A stretch of DNA of 54,220 nucleotides, from positions 1 through 54,220 of the forward strand of contig CAJTTB010000019.1 in NCBI GenBank assembly GCA_910579175.1. Direction: 5' to 3'. Below the pieces are notes generated by a model. That model worked only from the letters and a program-made list of their open reading frames with translations, was not told where the DNA came from and made no database searches. The stretch is from an uncultured Oscillospiraceae bacterium. GTDB lineage: Bacteria > Bacillota > Clostridia > Oscillospirales > Ruminococcaceae. The translations under genes were made by a program, and so were the position numbers. Of this stretch, positions 1-7,441 are shown in pieces. The number at the start of each line of letters is the position of its first letter. Positions within the stretch are counted from its first letter, which is position 1.

Positions 1-1365
1 GTGACCGATGTAGATCAGATTTCGGATGGTCTGTTACAGGGATTTACACAGTTGTTTACTGGTATTGTTACCATTTTGGGCACAATTGGATTTATGTTTT
101 ATGTCAATTATAAAATTGCCGTCATTGTAATTTTAATTACACCACTGTCCTTATTTGTTGCTTCTTTTATTGGAAAGCGCACCCATAAGCAATTTCAAGA
201 ACAATCTCGCACCAGGGGAGAACTCGGCGGCTATATTGAGGAAATGATAGGAAATCAAAAGATTGTAAAGGCATTTCACTATGAAGACCGTGCACAGAAT
301 ATTTTTGAAGAAATTAATGGTCGGTTGTATACCTGTGGTGTCAAAGCACAATTTTATTCTGCTTTGACCAATCCCTGTACGCGTTTTGTCAATTCTGTGG
401 TTTATGCTGCGGTTGGAATTTTTGGGGCAATTGGAGCGGTAAATGGCGCTTTGACAGTAGGTCAGCTTTCTAGTTTTTTATCCTATGCCAATCAGTATAC
501 CAAACCATTCAATGAAATTACTGGGGTGATTACCGAACTACAAACTGCGATTGCCTCTGCAAGACGTGTATTTGAAATGTTAGACGAACCAGTGGAATCC
601 GATGACAGCAATCTACCTGAATTATCTGAATGTAATGGTTCAGTAACATTAAAACACGTTGGTTTTTCCTATCGTCCAGATGTGACATTGATTGAAGATT
701 TAAATTTATCTGTTCAACCGGGGCAAAGAATTGCGATTGTAGGTCCTACTGGTTGTGGAAAGACCACCATTATCAATTTATTGATGAGATTTTATGATGT
801 GACTGGTGGTCAAATTTCTGTATCAGGTCATCCCATTACACAGGTGACACGCAATAGTTTGCGCAGACAGTATGGCATGGTATTGCAGGAAACTTGGCTA
901 TTTTCTGGCAGCATTCGCGACAATATTGCATATGGTAAGGAAAATGCCACAGAAGAAGAAATCATTGCTGCTGCAAAAATGGCACATGCACACAGCTTTA
1001 TCAAGCGTTTAGAACATGGTTATGATACCCTTATTTCAGAAGATGGAGAAAATATTTCTCAAGGGCAAAAACAATTGCTCTGTATTGCTCGTATTATGTT
1101 GACCCATCCACCAATGTTGATTTTGGATGAGGCGACCAGTAGTATTGATACAAGAACCGAAATTCGTATTCAGCGCGCTTTTTCTAAGATGATGCAAGGA
1201 AGAACCAGCTTTATTGTAGCACATCGCCTTTCTACCATTAAGGAGGCAGATGTCATTTTGGTGATGAATCAAGGGCATATCATTGAACAGGGCAACCACA
1301 AACAGTTATTACAACAAGGCGGCTTTTACAGCAATCTATACAATAGTCAATTTGAACAGTCCTAA
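1..1365 (+). CDS. ABC transporter, permease-ATPase (exporter type), 5'-truncated by window edge
   Basis: The last 454 residues of an ABC exporter half-transporter with the membrane domain fused to the ATPase. Full members have about 580-620 residues, so roughly the first 130-160 residues lie outside the window and the GTG at position 1 is not a real start. Residues 1-190 hold hydrophobic segments (about 18-55 and 125-150) of the transmembrane domain. The nucleotide-binding domain follows: Walker A GPTGCGKTT near 248-256, Q-loop (VLQETW) near 294, an ISQGQ signature near 352 (degenerate first residues of LSGGQ), Walker B MLILDEATSSID near 370-380 and H-loop histidine in IVAHRLS near 408. Such proteins are often encoded in pairs as heterodimers; a partner, if present, would lie to the left. 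Substrate cannot be inferred. A strong terminator follows 15 nt after the stop. Confidence 0.93.
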   Translation: MTDVDQISDGLLQGFTQLFTGIVTILGTIGFMFYVNYKIAVIVILITPLSLFVASFIGKRTHKQFQEQSRTRGELGGYIEEMIGNQKIVKAFHYEDRAQNIFEEINGRLYTCGVKAQFYSALTNPCTRFVNSVVYAAVGIFGAIGAVNGALTVGQLSSFLSYANQYTKPFNEITGVITELQTAIASARRVFEMLDEPVESDDSNLPELSECNGSVTLKHVGFSYRPDVTLIEDLNLSVQPGQRIAIVGPTGCGKTTIINLLMRFYDVTGGQISVSGHPITQVTRNSLRRQYGMVLQETWLFSGSIRDNIAYGKENATEEEIIAAAKMAHAHSFIKRLEHGYDTLISEDGENISQGQKQLLCIARIMLTHPPMLILDEATSSIDTRTEIRIQRAFSKMMQGRTSFIVAHRLSTIKEADVILVMNQGHIIEQGNHKQLLQQGGFYSNLYNSQFEQS

Positions 1366-1380
1366 TAAAGATGAAAAAAA

Positions 1381-1424
1381 CCAATCAAAAAACTGCCAAA
1401 GATAGGCAGTTTTTGATTGGGTTT
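1381..1424 (+). terminator. Intrinsic terminator of ABC transporter
   Basis: The arm CCAATCAAAAACTGCC (allowing for one extra A) pairs with GGCAGTTTTTGATTGG around an 8-nt loop, followed by a T-rich tail. It begins just after the ABC transporter stop codon. Confidence 0.85.
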
Positions 1425-1706
1425 TATGTTGTTTTCTTTTTGGAAAAGTGTTCTCATTGAATTGATACTCACTGAACAATTCAACATAACTGAAATAGAT
1501 GGTCCACAGTTATGATATTCCATCTATAACTTTGCTGAAAAAGCCAATTGATATTTGCGATTGTACAATACTCTCACCACTCACGCGAAGCCTTAAAGGT
1601 GAGAGCTTCTTGTTCAATACAAGGAATGTTGTAAGCGTATACATAGAAATAAATTTTCAATTATGTAAGAATGTTATCCATTGACAGGGAATTTTAATTT
1701 ATAATT
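1425..1706. other. Structured intergenic segment, no credible gene
   Basis: A stretch with several inverted repeats and no ORF carrying a ribosome binding site. TTGAATTG at about 1457 pairs with CAATTCAA at about 1476. ATAGATGG (1495-1502) pairs with CCATCTAT (1520-1527). CTCTCACC (about 1571) pairs with GGTGAGAG (about 1597). ATAACTG (about 1486) could alternatively pair with CAGTTAT (about 1507), and that pairing is incompatible with the second hairpin. The segment could be an unrecognised structured RNA or a decayed repeat element; I do not recognise a known family. Confidence 0.4.
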
Positions 1707-1715
1707 TTTCTCAGC

Positions 1716-2210
1716 TTATACCAATCCTGAGAAAGCCAGTTCCATACCAATGAAAAATGAAACGACACCTAAAATAACCAAAGAGAGAATTAATACCACT
1801 AGAGAAAGTAGAATTTTTACAGAAGTTGACTTATTTCTAGATAAACTGATTCGAACATAGAACAAGCTCAGTAAAACACCAATGGCGAACCCCAATAGAC
1901 CACTGAGGAACCATCCGCCAATACATTGGATTGCAATAAATACCCAAGTCCAGCCAGGTGCCCGATCGATTGGAACATAAGGTTCTTTGGAACCCAACAT
2001 ATAGCCATCAACTGCTAAGTCCACCTGATTTCCAATCACAACTAAATTTACGATTTTGTTTCCCAATTGAATGGGATAATCAATCAACATGACAAATGGA
2101 TTTTTACTGGTGACACGGACTTTTTGTCCATCTACAAATAAATTTCTTCCACTGTATTCAATAAGATGATTTACACCATCTACTTCCAGTGCCCAATTTC
2201 CGCGAGCCAT
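1716..2210 (-). CDS. Small membrane protein with N-terminal beta-rich domain, unknown function
   Basis: A 164-residue protein. Residues 1-85 are soluble and look beta-rich, with repeated short 'G-x-x-V/L-x-V-D-G' strands (for example NLFVDGQKV and DLAVDGYML). Residues about 88-164 are three hydrophobic segments separated by a short basic loop (RISLSRNKSTS). The start is well supported: GGAGG lies 6-10 nt upstream of the ATG, and a good promoter (TTGACT, 17 nt, TAAAAT) lies further upstream. The N-terminal strand pattern loosely recalls FAIM-like beta-sandwich domains, but that is only an impression. A hairpin formed by CTTTCTCAG and CTGAGAAA overlaps the stop codon and may end the transcript. 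The gene is monocistronic, facing away from the fusion gene on the other strand. No function assigned. Confidence 0.75.
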   Translation of the reverse strand: MARGNWALEVDGVNHLIEYSGRNLFVDGQKVRVTSKNPFVMLIDYPIQLGNKIVNLVVIGNQVDLAVDGYMLGSKEPYVPIDRAPGWTWVFIAIQCIGGWFLSGLLGFAIGVLLSLFYVRISLSRNKSTSVKILLSLVVLILSLVILGVVSFFIGMELAFSGLV

Positions 2211-2298
2211 AGACAGCCTCCTTTATGATATCATAAATTTAAAATATCCCCCTTAAAATGGAGGTATATTAAAATAAATTACAAATTTAACTTTTTTT

Positions 2299-2327
2299 AT
2301 TTTAACATTTTTTATATAATTAGTCAA
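2299..2327 (-). promoter_or_regulatory. Sigma-A-type promoter for the small membrane protein gene
   Basis: Read on the minus strand: TTGACT (2327-2322), 17-nt spacer, TAAAAT (2304-2299). The leader between it and the gene carries a C-rich/G-rich hairpin (about 2237-2268) just upstream of the ribosome binding site. Confidence 0.6.
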
Positions 2328-2355
2328 TAAAATTTTCATAAAAATATCATTTATA

Positions 2356-2388
2356 TTGAGATTTTGTAGATAATAGGTATAATATAAT
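2356..2388 (+). promoter_or_regulatory. Promoter for the PhnP-like/ADP-ribosylglycohydrolase fusion gene
   Basis: TTGAGA at 2356-2361 is followed after 16 nt by TATAAT (2378-2383). A second overlapping TATAAT lies at 2383-2388. The start codon of the downstream gene is about 130 nt away. The 2211-2518 interval holds only this promoter, the divergent minus-strand promoter and AT-rich leader sequence. Confidence 0.55.
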
Positions 2389-2518
2389 AGAATGGAATCA
2401 ATAGACTGGTTTTTTGTTGTAAGTTGGTCAAATGACGTAACAACCAACGAAAACGATACTTTAAATAAGAACATTTGAAATGAATATTGTGTTTTGTTGT
2501 GAAAGGGAGATTTTTATC

Positions 2519-4333
2519 ATGAGATTTTATGGTACAGGAGCAGCTGAGGGAATTCCAAATCCATTTTGCAGTTGTGAAGTTTGTCAAAATGCGAGAGAAC
2601 AAAAGGGGAAAGAAGTGCGCAGACGCTCTATGTTTCGGCTGAATGAACAGGTTTGTATTGATTTGGGTGCAGATTCTTTTCAACAGGCATTGGAGTTTGG
2701 AGATTTGATAGGATTGCACCATGTTTTGATTACACATACGCATGAAGACCATCTTGCCTATATGATGATGAATGTGAGAAATATGGCGATTTGTCTGGAA
2801 GAAGAGCCATTGCATTTTTACTTTACAGATAAAGCCTATGAGATTGTAGACTTTTATCGTCACAGCAAATCAATTGTAAAGGGAATGATTTTGGAAATGG
2901 AAAAGCAGGGAATCATTGCCTTTCATCAGCTTTCTTTTGAAAAGCCTAGCATCATAGCGGGTTTGGAAGTGATTCCATTGAAGGGCAATCACTTTGGAAA
3001 TATGGGAGAACACGCCGCCAATTATTTGATAAAATTTCCAGATGGGAACACACTTTACTATGGATTGGATACAGGTTGGTATTTAGAAGAAACCTTCAAA
3101 GCATTGGAGTCTGTTCGGTTGGACATTTTAATCAGTGAATGTACTTTTGGATTAACTACTGGTCGAGGAGCACATCCAAATGGGCATTTAGACGCTTTTA
3201 GCAATGTGCTACTTCTAGATAAATTGGCAAAACAGCATACATTACATCAAAATACTAAGGTATATTTCACACATATCAATCACTATACCTCAAATCATCA
3301 ACAGTTGGTAGAATATTTTGAAAAACAGGCACTTCCATGTGCAGTTACCGTTGCTTGGGATGGTTTAGAAATTGGTTATATCACCAGTGCCAGTCGTCTA
3401 AGGGGTGGGTTATATGGACTATTAGTTGGCGATGCACTGGGAGTACCTTATGAATTTTCTTTGGCAAAAGATCTTCCATTAGAGGATGAAATTGATATGG
3501 AACCTCCCACCGGATTTCAGAAAGCCTATGCTCATGTTCCAAAGGGTACATGGTCAGATGATGGATCACAGGCGCTTTGTTTATTGGAAAGTTTGTTAGC
3601 ATGTCATCGATTTGATTTAGAGCATTTTTCCAATGGGCTTTTAAATTGGTTAGAACAGGGTCATCTAGCAGTGGATGAGATTGTATTTGATGTGGGAGTA
3701 CAAACACGCAAAGCCCTTTATGCCTACAGCAATCAAGTACCTGCACAGGAATGTGGTTATTTGGTACCAGATGGTCAGGGGAATGGGGCATTGATGAGAG
3801 TATTGCCACTTGCCTTATGGCACCGGGGAACAGATATAGAATTGGTAACAGATGCTCATCAACAGTGCCTTATCACACATGGACATACGACCAATCAGGT
3901 ATGTTGTGCACTTTATTGTTTGGTTGCGCGTAGATTGTTGACAGGAGTTGATTTTGATACTGCTCAAAAAGATGCACTGGAAACATTGAAAATCATTTAT
4001 CAACAATTTCCAGATCACAACCGTGAATTGAATGATCGCATTCTTTCAAGAGATGGCTGGACAGGAACGGGAACGGGCTATGTAGTGGATTGTTTACACA
4101 GTGCATTTATGATTTTGAAACGGGCAAAAAATTATAAACAAGCAGTCAAACAGGCAATTTTATTGGGGAATGATACCGATACAACAGCTTGTGTAACTGG
4201 GGGACTAGCAGGAATTTTATTTGGCTTTGAGGATATTCCACAACAATGGGTTGATACCTTGCGCAACAAGAAGCCTGTAGAGGAGTTATTACAAGCACTG
4301 TTATCTGAATACAACTGCTCAAAAGAGATTTGA
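2519..4333 (+). CDS. PhnP-like metallo-beta-lactamase-fold hydrolase fused to ADP-ribosylglycohydrolase
   Basis: A 604-residue two-domain protein. The start is placed at the ATG at 2519 because GAAAGGGAG sits 9 nt upstream; an in-frame ATG at 2480 has no such site. Residues 1-285 are a metallo-beta-lactamase fold with HTHEDH (73-78), a later LDTGW aspartate, GHLD and THINHY. An early CSCEVC cluster (17-22) matches the extra zinc-binding cysteines of PhnP-type cyclic phosphodiesterases. Residues about 292-604 are an ADP-ribosylglycohydrolase (DraG/ARH family) with GDALGVPYEF, WSDDGS near 344 and GNDTDTT near 550, the paired acidic motifs that bind two magnesium ions. Known chemistry: PhnP opens ribosyl 1,2-cyclic phosphates, and ARH enzymes cleave ADP-ribosyl bonds. 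Inference: one polypeptide processing cyclic-phosphate or ADP-ribosylated species. No signal peptide, so probably cytosolic. Confidence 0.85.
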   Translation: MRFYGTGAAEGIPNPFCSCEVCQNAREQKGKEVRRRSMFRLNEQVCIDLGADSFQQALEFGDLIGLHHVLITHTHEDHLAYMMMNVRNMAICLEEEPLHFYFTDKAYEIVDFYRHSKSIVKGMILEMEKQGIIAFHQLSFEKPSIIAGLEVIPLKGNHFGNMGEHAANYLIKFPDGNTLYYGLDTGWYLEETFKALESVRLDILISECTFGLTTGRGAHPNGHLDAFSNVLLLDKLAKQHTLHQNTKVYFTHINHYTSNHQQLVEYFEKQALPCAVTVAWDGLEIGYITSASRLRGGLYGLLVGDALGVPYEFSLAKDLPLEDEIDMEPPTGFQKAYAHVPKGTWSDDGSQALCLLESLLACHRFDLEHFSNGLLNWLEQGHLAVDEIVFDVGVQTRKALYAYSNQVPAQECGYLVPDGQGNGALMRVLPLALWHRGTDIELVTDAHQQCLITHGHTTNQVCCALYCLVARRLLTGVDFDTAQKDALETLKIIYQQFPDHNRELNDRILSRDGWTGTGTGYVVDCLHSAFMILKRAKNYKQAVKQAILLGNDTDTTACVTGGLAGILFGFEDIPQQWVDTLRNKKPVEELLQALLSEYNCSKEI

Positions 4334-4477
4334 TTGGATGTTTATCAATTGAGCGTGTAAAGGTTTTCATATTTTCATCGGATTTGCGTGGCAAGTATAA
4401 GGCAGGCGATTGAGAAGCGTTAAATTTTAAGTGATACAGTGTAAAAAGCGATATTTGTTTTTTAAAAAACAAATAAG

Positions 4478-4510
4478 AAAAGAGGTATTGTTGTAACAAT
4501 ACCTCTTTTT
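4478..4510. terminator. Bidirectional intrinsic terminator between convergent genes
   Basis: AAAGAGGTATTGTT and AACAATACCTCTTT form a 14-bp stem with a 2-nt apex, with T-runs on both strands. It sits between the fusion gene and fprA, which converge. Just upstream is a 22-bp AT-only-cored palindrome (4453-4474). Confidence 0.85.
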
Positions 4511-4526
4511 GATGATAGACATGATA

Positions 4527-5696
4527 TTATTCTGCTTTTAATAGATGCTCTGCCAATTGTTCCATTTCTTGAATGGTATTTTCTTTCATGGTAGAACGAA
4601 TGGTGATGGTTGGTTCGCAAAGGGTGATATTTTTCATTTCACCTAGGATAGCTTTCATGCACTTTGCAGCACTTGGAGCCCAAGAGCCATTTTCAATCAC
4701 AGCCACAGTGCGGTTTTGATAGGTTTTTGCCTTTAAATGCAATAGGAAATTTTCCATACAAGGGAATACACCACTATCATAACTTGCTGCCATGACCACC
4801 ATCTTATCATAGCGAAATGCGTTGGAAACTGCCAAAGAGATATCACTTCTTGCCAAATCCATCAATACAACATTTTGCGCCTGTTTTTGTTCTAAAATAT
4901 CTGCCATTTTTTTAGCTGCTTTCGCAGTATTTCCATGAATAGAGGCATAAGCGATGAGAATTCCCTTTTCTTCAGGTTGATAACTGCTCCAGGTGAGATA
5001 TTTATCAATGTAATAACCGAGATTTTCTTTTAATATGGGACCATGTAGTGGGCAAATCATAGAAATATCTAGACCTGCTGCCTTTTTGAGCAATGTTTGC
5101 ACAGGTCCACCATATTTTCCAACGATATTGATATAATAACGTCTTGCTTCGTCGGTCCATTCCTCTTCTGTATCCAAAGCGCCAAACTTTCCAAAGCCGT
5201 CTGCGGAAAATAGGATTTTACTGGATTGTTCATAGGTTACCATAACTTCAGGCCAATGTACCATGGGCGCCATAAAAAATTGTAAGGTGTGCTTGCCCAA
5301 ATTTAGGGTATCTCCTTCTTTTACTGTGATAGAACGTGTGCTCAAATCAACAGTAAAAAATTGTGGTGCCATAGCAAAGGTTTTTACATTTCCAACCACC
5401 TGCATATTGGGATATTTTTCAGCCAGTCTTTGTATATTGAACGCATGGTCTGGTTCTAGGTGGGATACAACCAAATAATCCACTTCTCGTCCGTTGAGTG
5501 CTTTTTCCAAATTTTCTATCCATATGTCAGCTGCTCTGGAGTCAACAGTATCCATCACAACCACTTTTTCATCTAGAATCACATAAGAGTTATAGGAAAC
5601 GCCATTTGGAACAACATATTGACTTTCAAATAAATCAATTGTTTTATCGTCTGCACCAATATACAAAATAGAATCTGTAATGGTTAAATCTTTCAT
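4527..5696 (-). CDS. fprA: FprA-family flavodiiron protein (O2/NO reductase)
   Basis: A 389-residue A-type flavoprotein. The start is the ATG at 5696 with GGAGG 8-12 nt upstream; a TTG at 5711 overlaps that site and is unlikely. Residues 1-245 are a metallo-beta-lactamase-like diiron domain retaining every ligand: H79, E81, D83 (HLEPDH), H147 (MVHWPE), D166 (FSADGFG) and H218 (PLHGP). Residues about 250-389 are a flavodoxin domain (ILIAYASIHGNTAKAA binds the FMN phosphate). The protein lacks C-terminal rubredoxin or flavin-reductase extensions, so it needs an external electron donor. Family role: reduction of oxygen or nitric oxide to water or N2O in the cytoplasm of anaerobes. It is transcribed alone from a good promoter whose -10 is flanked by a TCAGAC/GTCTGA dyad. 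Confidence 0.93.
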   Translation of the reverse strand: MKDLTITDSILYIGADDKTIDLFESQYVVPNGVSYNSYVILDEKVVVMDTVDSRAADIWIENLEKALNGREVDYLVVSHLEPDHAFNIQRLAEKYPNMQVVGNVKTFAMAPQFFTVDLSTRSITVKEGDTLNLGKHTLQFFMAPMVHWPEVMVTYEQSSKILFSADGFGKFGALDTEEEWTDEARRYYINIVGKYGGPVQTLLKKAAGLDISMICPLHGPILKENLGYYIDKYLTWSSYQPEEKGILIAYASIHGNTAKAAKKMADILEQKQAQNVVLMDLARSDISLAVSNAFRYDKMVVMAASYDSGVFPCMENFLLHLKAKTYQNRTVAVIENGSWAPSAAKCMKAILGEMKNITLCEPTITIRSTMKENTIQEMEQLAEHLLKAE

Positions 5697-5814
5697 GATT
5701 TCTACCTCCAAAAGTCTGATTATCTTTTATTTTATTGTTTCACAAGAATTCGCAATCATCCTTTCAAAAACATAAAACATTGTTAAAAGGATAACAGTGA
5801 AATTTATCAGACTA

Positions 5815-5843
5815 ATTATACTATCTTTGTCTGATTTTGGCAA
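5815..5843 (-). promoter_or_regulatory. fprA promoter with overlapping dyad
   Basis: Minus strand: TTGCCA (5843-5838), 17-nt spacer, TATAAT (5820-5815). The 6-bp inverted repeat TCAGAC (5834-5829) and GTCTGA (5812-5807) brackets the -10 box, a plausible repressor site. The half-site AATCAGAC recurs near the ribosome binding site. Confidence 0.6.
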
Positions 5844-5899
5844 TTCAATTTTCATAAAAGAAATTTGTTTTTTAGCCAATTATTTCATTTATTTTTGAT

Positions 5900-5940
5900 A
5901 GAAAATAAACGAGAAAACACCTTTGGTGCCTCTCGTTTAT
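5900..5940 (-). terminator. Terminator of RNase P RNA gene
   Basis: Minus strand: ATAAACGAGA pairs with TCTCGTTTAT around an inner CACC/GGTG extension, followed by a TTTTC tail. It lies immediately 3' of the RNase P RNA. Confidence 0.75.
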
Positions 5941-5949
5941 CGATTCAAT

Positions 5950-6299
5950 AAATGCGACTAAGCCTATAAGCCGAGTTCTGTTTATATGGTAATCTATCTT
6001 TGCACTGCGTCGCCGCAGATGCTCAGGAGTTTATCACTCCCTGCCACCCGTCAAGACCGTCGGACCAACGATAACATCTTGGTCGGTGTTGCATCGGATA
6101 GGGTTTACATAGCTATACAGTTCCCTGTATACTGGTGAGCTATTACCTCGCCTTTCCACCCTTACTGTTTGAAAACAGCGGTATCTCTCTGTTGCACTAG
6201 CCCTAGAGTCGCCTCCGGCTGCTGTTAGCAGCTATCCTGTCCTATGATGCTCGGACTTTCCTCACAATTTATGCGCTACCACACAGCTTACTCGCATTT
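5950..6299 (-). ncRNA. rnpB: RNase P RNA (catalytic subunit of ribonuclease P)
   Basis: About 350 nt. It contains the universally conserved P4-strand sequences: GAGGAAAGTCCGAGC near the 5' end (about 6270-6250) and ACAGAACTCGGCTTA near the 3' end (about 5983-5967). It also has the GGTAATAGCTCACC-like and GACGGTCTTGACGGGTGGCAGG-type conserved parts. The ends are set by the P1 helix, AAATGCGAGTAAGC at the 5' end pairing with GCTTAGTCGCATTT at the 3' end (one bulge). A promoter with its -10 about 5-10 nt before the 5' end and a terminator after the 3' end agree with this extent. It removes 5' leaders from pre-tRNAs together with the RnpA protein. Confidence 0.95.
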
Positions 6300-6303
6300 T
6301 TAT

Positions 6304-6332
6304 ATTATAAGGTGAAATGATAAAAAAGTCAA
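6304..6332 (-). promoter_or_regulatory. rnpB promoter
   Basis: Minus strand: TTGACT (6332-6327), 17-nt spacer, TATAAT (6309-6304). The predicted transcription start at about 6297 matches the P1 helix 5' end of RNase P RNA. Confidence 0.8.
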
Positions 6333-6338
6333 ATCAAC

Positions 6339-6695
6339 TTATTGAGATAATATTTGTTCCCATTGGGTTTCTTGAAAACCGATTAAGATAATATCACTGC
6401 CAATGAGTAAAGGGCGTTTTACCAACATGCCATTTTCTGCAAGCAGTTTGTATTGTTGCTCTTCACTCATCTGAGGAAGTTTCTCTTTGAGTTGCATTTC
6501 TTTATATACCATACCACTTGTGTTAAAAAATCGCTTGAGTGGTAAAGTACTCATTTGATGCCACTGTTTGAGTTCTTCTACATTTGGAGGTTGTTCCTTG
6601 ATATGACGGGTTTGATAAGGTATTTGATGTTCATCTAACCACTTTTTTGCTTTTTTGCAGGTGCTACATGTGGGATATTCTAATAATAAATACAT
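6339..6695 (-). CDS. ArsC/Spx-like thioredoxin-fold protein
   Basis: A 118-residue protein of the ArsC/Spx/YffB family. The N-terminal CSTCKKA motif (residues 10-16) gives a C-x-x-C redox pair. Further family marks are the TRHIKEQPP stretch (normally R-x-I/Y-K-E-x-P), KRFFNTSG near 53-61 and KRPLLIG near 92-98, whose arginine binds the oxyanion in arsenate reductases. The family includes glutaredoxin-dependent arsenate reductases and the Firmicutes regulators Spx and MgsR; the sequence alone does not separate these. The RPLLIG end and short length favour an ArsC/YffB-like enzyme, but no other ars genes are nearby. The ribosome binding site AAGGAG lies 6-11 nt upstream. It is the last gene of the lacZ-sirtuin operon, 26 nt after the sirtuin. 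Confidence 0.8.
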   Translation of the reverse strand: MYLLLEYPTCSTCKKAKKWLDEHQIPYQTRHIKEQPPNVEELKQWHQMSTLPLKRFFNTSGMVYKEMQLKEKLPQMSEEQQYKLLAENGMLVKRPLLIGSDIILIGFQETQWEQILSQ

Positions 6696-6721
6696 TGTTT
6701 TCTCCTTATGATAGTCAAAAT

Positions 6722-7441
6722 TTAGGGCAGTTGCTGCATCACTGCAGCGATGTTTTCACCAATCAATAAATTGGCAGATTGGTCGTATTTGGTAGAAGAA
6801 CGATTGATCAATACGAGTTGATTTCCCAAGTAGGCATTTAACAAGCCCGCCGCAGGATAAACCGTCAAAGAGGTTCCAGCAACAATCAACAAGTCTGCTG
6901 TTTGAATTGCCTCAATGGATTGCTCTAAAATAGAATCTTTGAGTCTTTCTTCATAAAGTACAACATCTGGTTTGATGATTCCTCCACATTCACAGTGTGG
7001 GATACCTGAATCTGCTTGAACCCGTTCAAGTGGATAAAATCGACCACATGTTTGACAATAATTGCGGTGAACGGAGCCATGTAGTTCCAATACCTTAGAA
7101 TTTCCAGCTTTTTGATGTAGCCCATCAATATTTTGGGTAATGATGGAAAGTAATTTGCCGTCTTTTTCCCACTGCGCCAATTTTTGATGTGCTGCATTGG
7201 GTTTTACATTGGAATACAGCATGTTATCTCGGTAAAATTGGAAAAATTCTGCTGGATGCGTCTGAAAAAAAGTATGGCTTAAAATCGTTTCAGGTGGATA
7301 ATCATATGATTGATGATACAGTCCGTCGGTACTACGGAAATCTGGGATACCACTTTCTGTACTGACACCTGCTCCACCAAAAAATACAATATTATTTGCC
7401 TGTGTGACCCATTGTGTTAGTGTTTGAATATTAGCGTTCAT
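6722..7441 (-). CDS. Sirtuin (NAD-dependent protein deacylase, Sir2/CobB family)
   Basis: About 239 residues. The start is set at the ATG at 7441, inside the last codons of lacZ (11-nt overlap), with GGTGGG upstream; this suggests translational coupling. A longer reading to 7486 adds a hydrophobic stretch with no ribosome binding site. NAD-binding GAGVSTESGIPDF (24-35) opens the Rossmann fold, TQNIDGLH follows near 97, and the catalytic histidine is in LELHGS near 115. The structural zinc site has four cysteines (CQTC ... CEC). GTSLTVYPAA is the second NAD-contact loop. These enzymes remove acyl groups from lysines, releasing nicotinamide and O-acyl-ADP-ribose. All catalytic residues look intact. 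Placement between a beta-galactosidase and an ArsC-like protein is unusual. It sits about 2.4 kb from a gene carrying an ADP-ribosylglycohydrolase domain. Confidence 0.92.
   Translation of the reverse strand: MNANIQTLTQWVTQANNIVFFGGAGVSTESGIPDFRSTDGLYHQSYDYPPETILSHTFFQTHPAEFFQFYRDNMLYSNVKPNAAHQKLAQWEKDGKLLSIITQNIDGLHQKAGNSKVLELHGSVHRNYCQTCGRFYPLERVQADSGIPHCECGGIIKPDVVLYEERLKDSILEQSIEAIQTADLLIVAGTSLTVYPAAGLLNAYLGNQLVLINRSSTKYDQSANLLIGENIAAVMQQLP

Noticed and set aside
1499..1684. 61-codon plus-strand ORF downstream of the ABC transporter
   Set aside because: No ribosome binding site or promoter, composition unlike a protein, and it runs across the inverted repeats of the segment.
4453..4474. 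22-bp perfect palindrome ATTTGTTTTTT...
   Set aside because: Composed almost only of A and T runs next to a strong terminator; probably an accessory terminator arm or chance rather than an operator.
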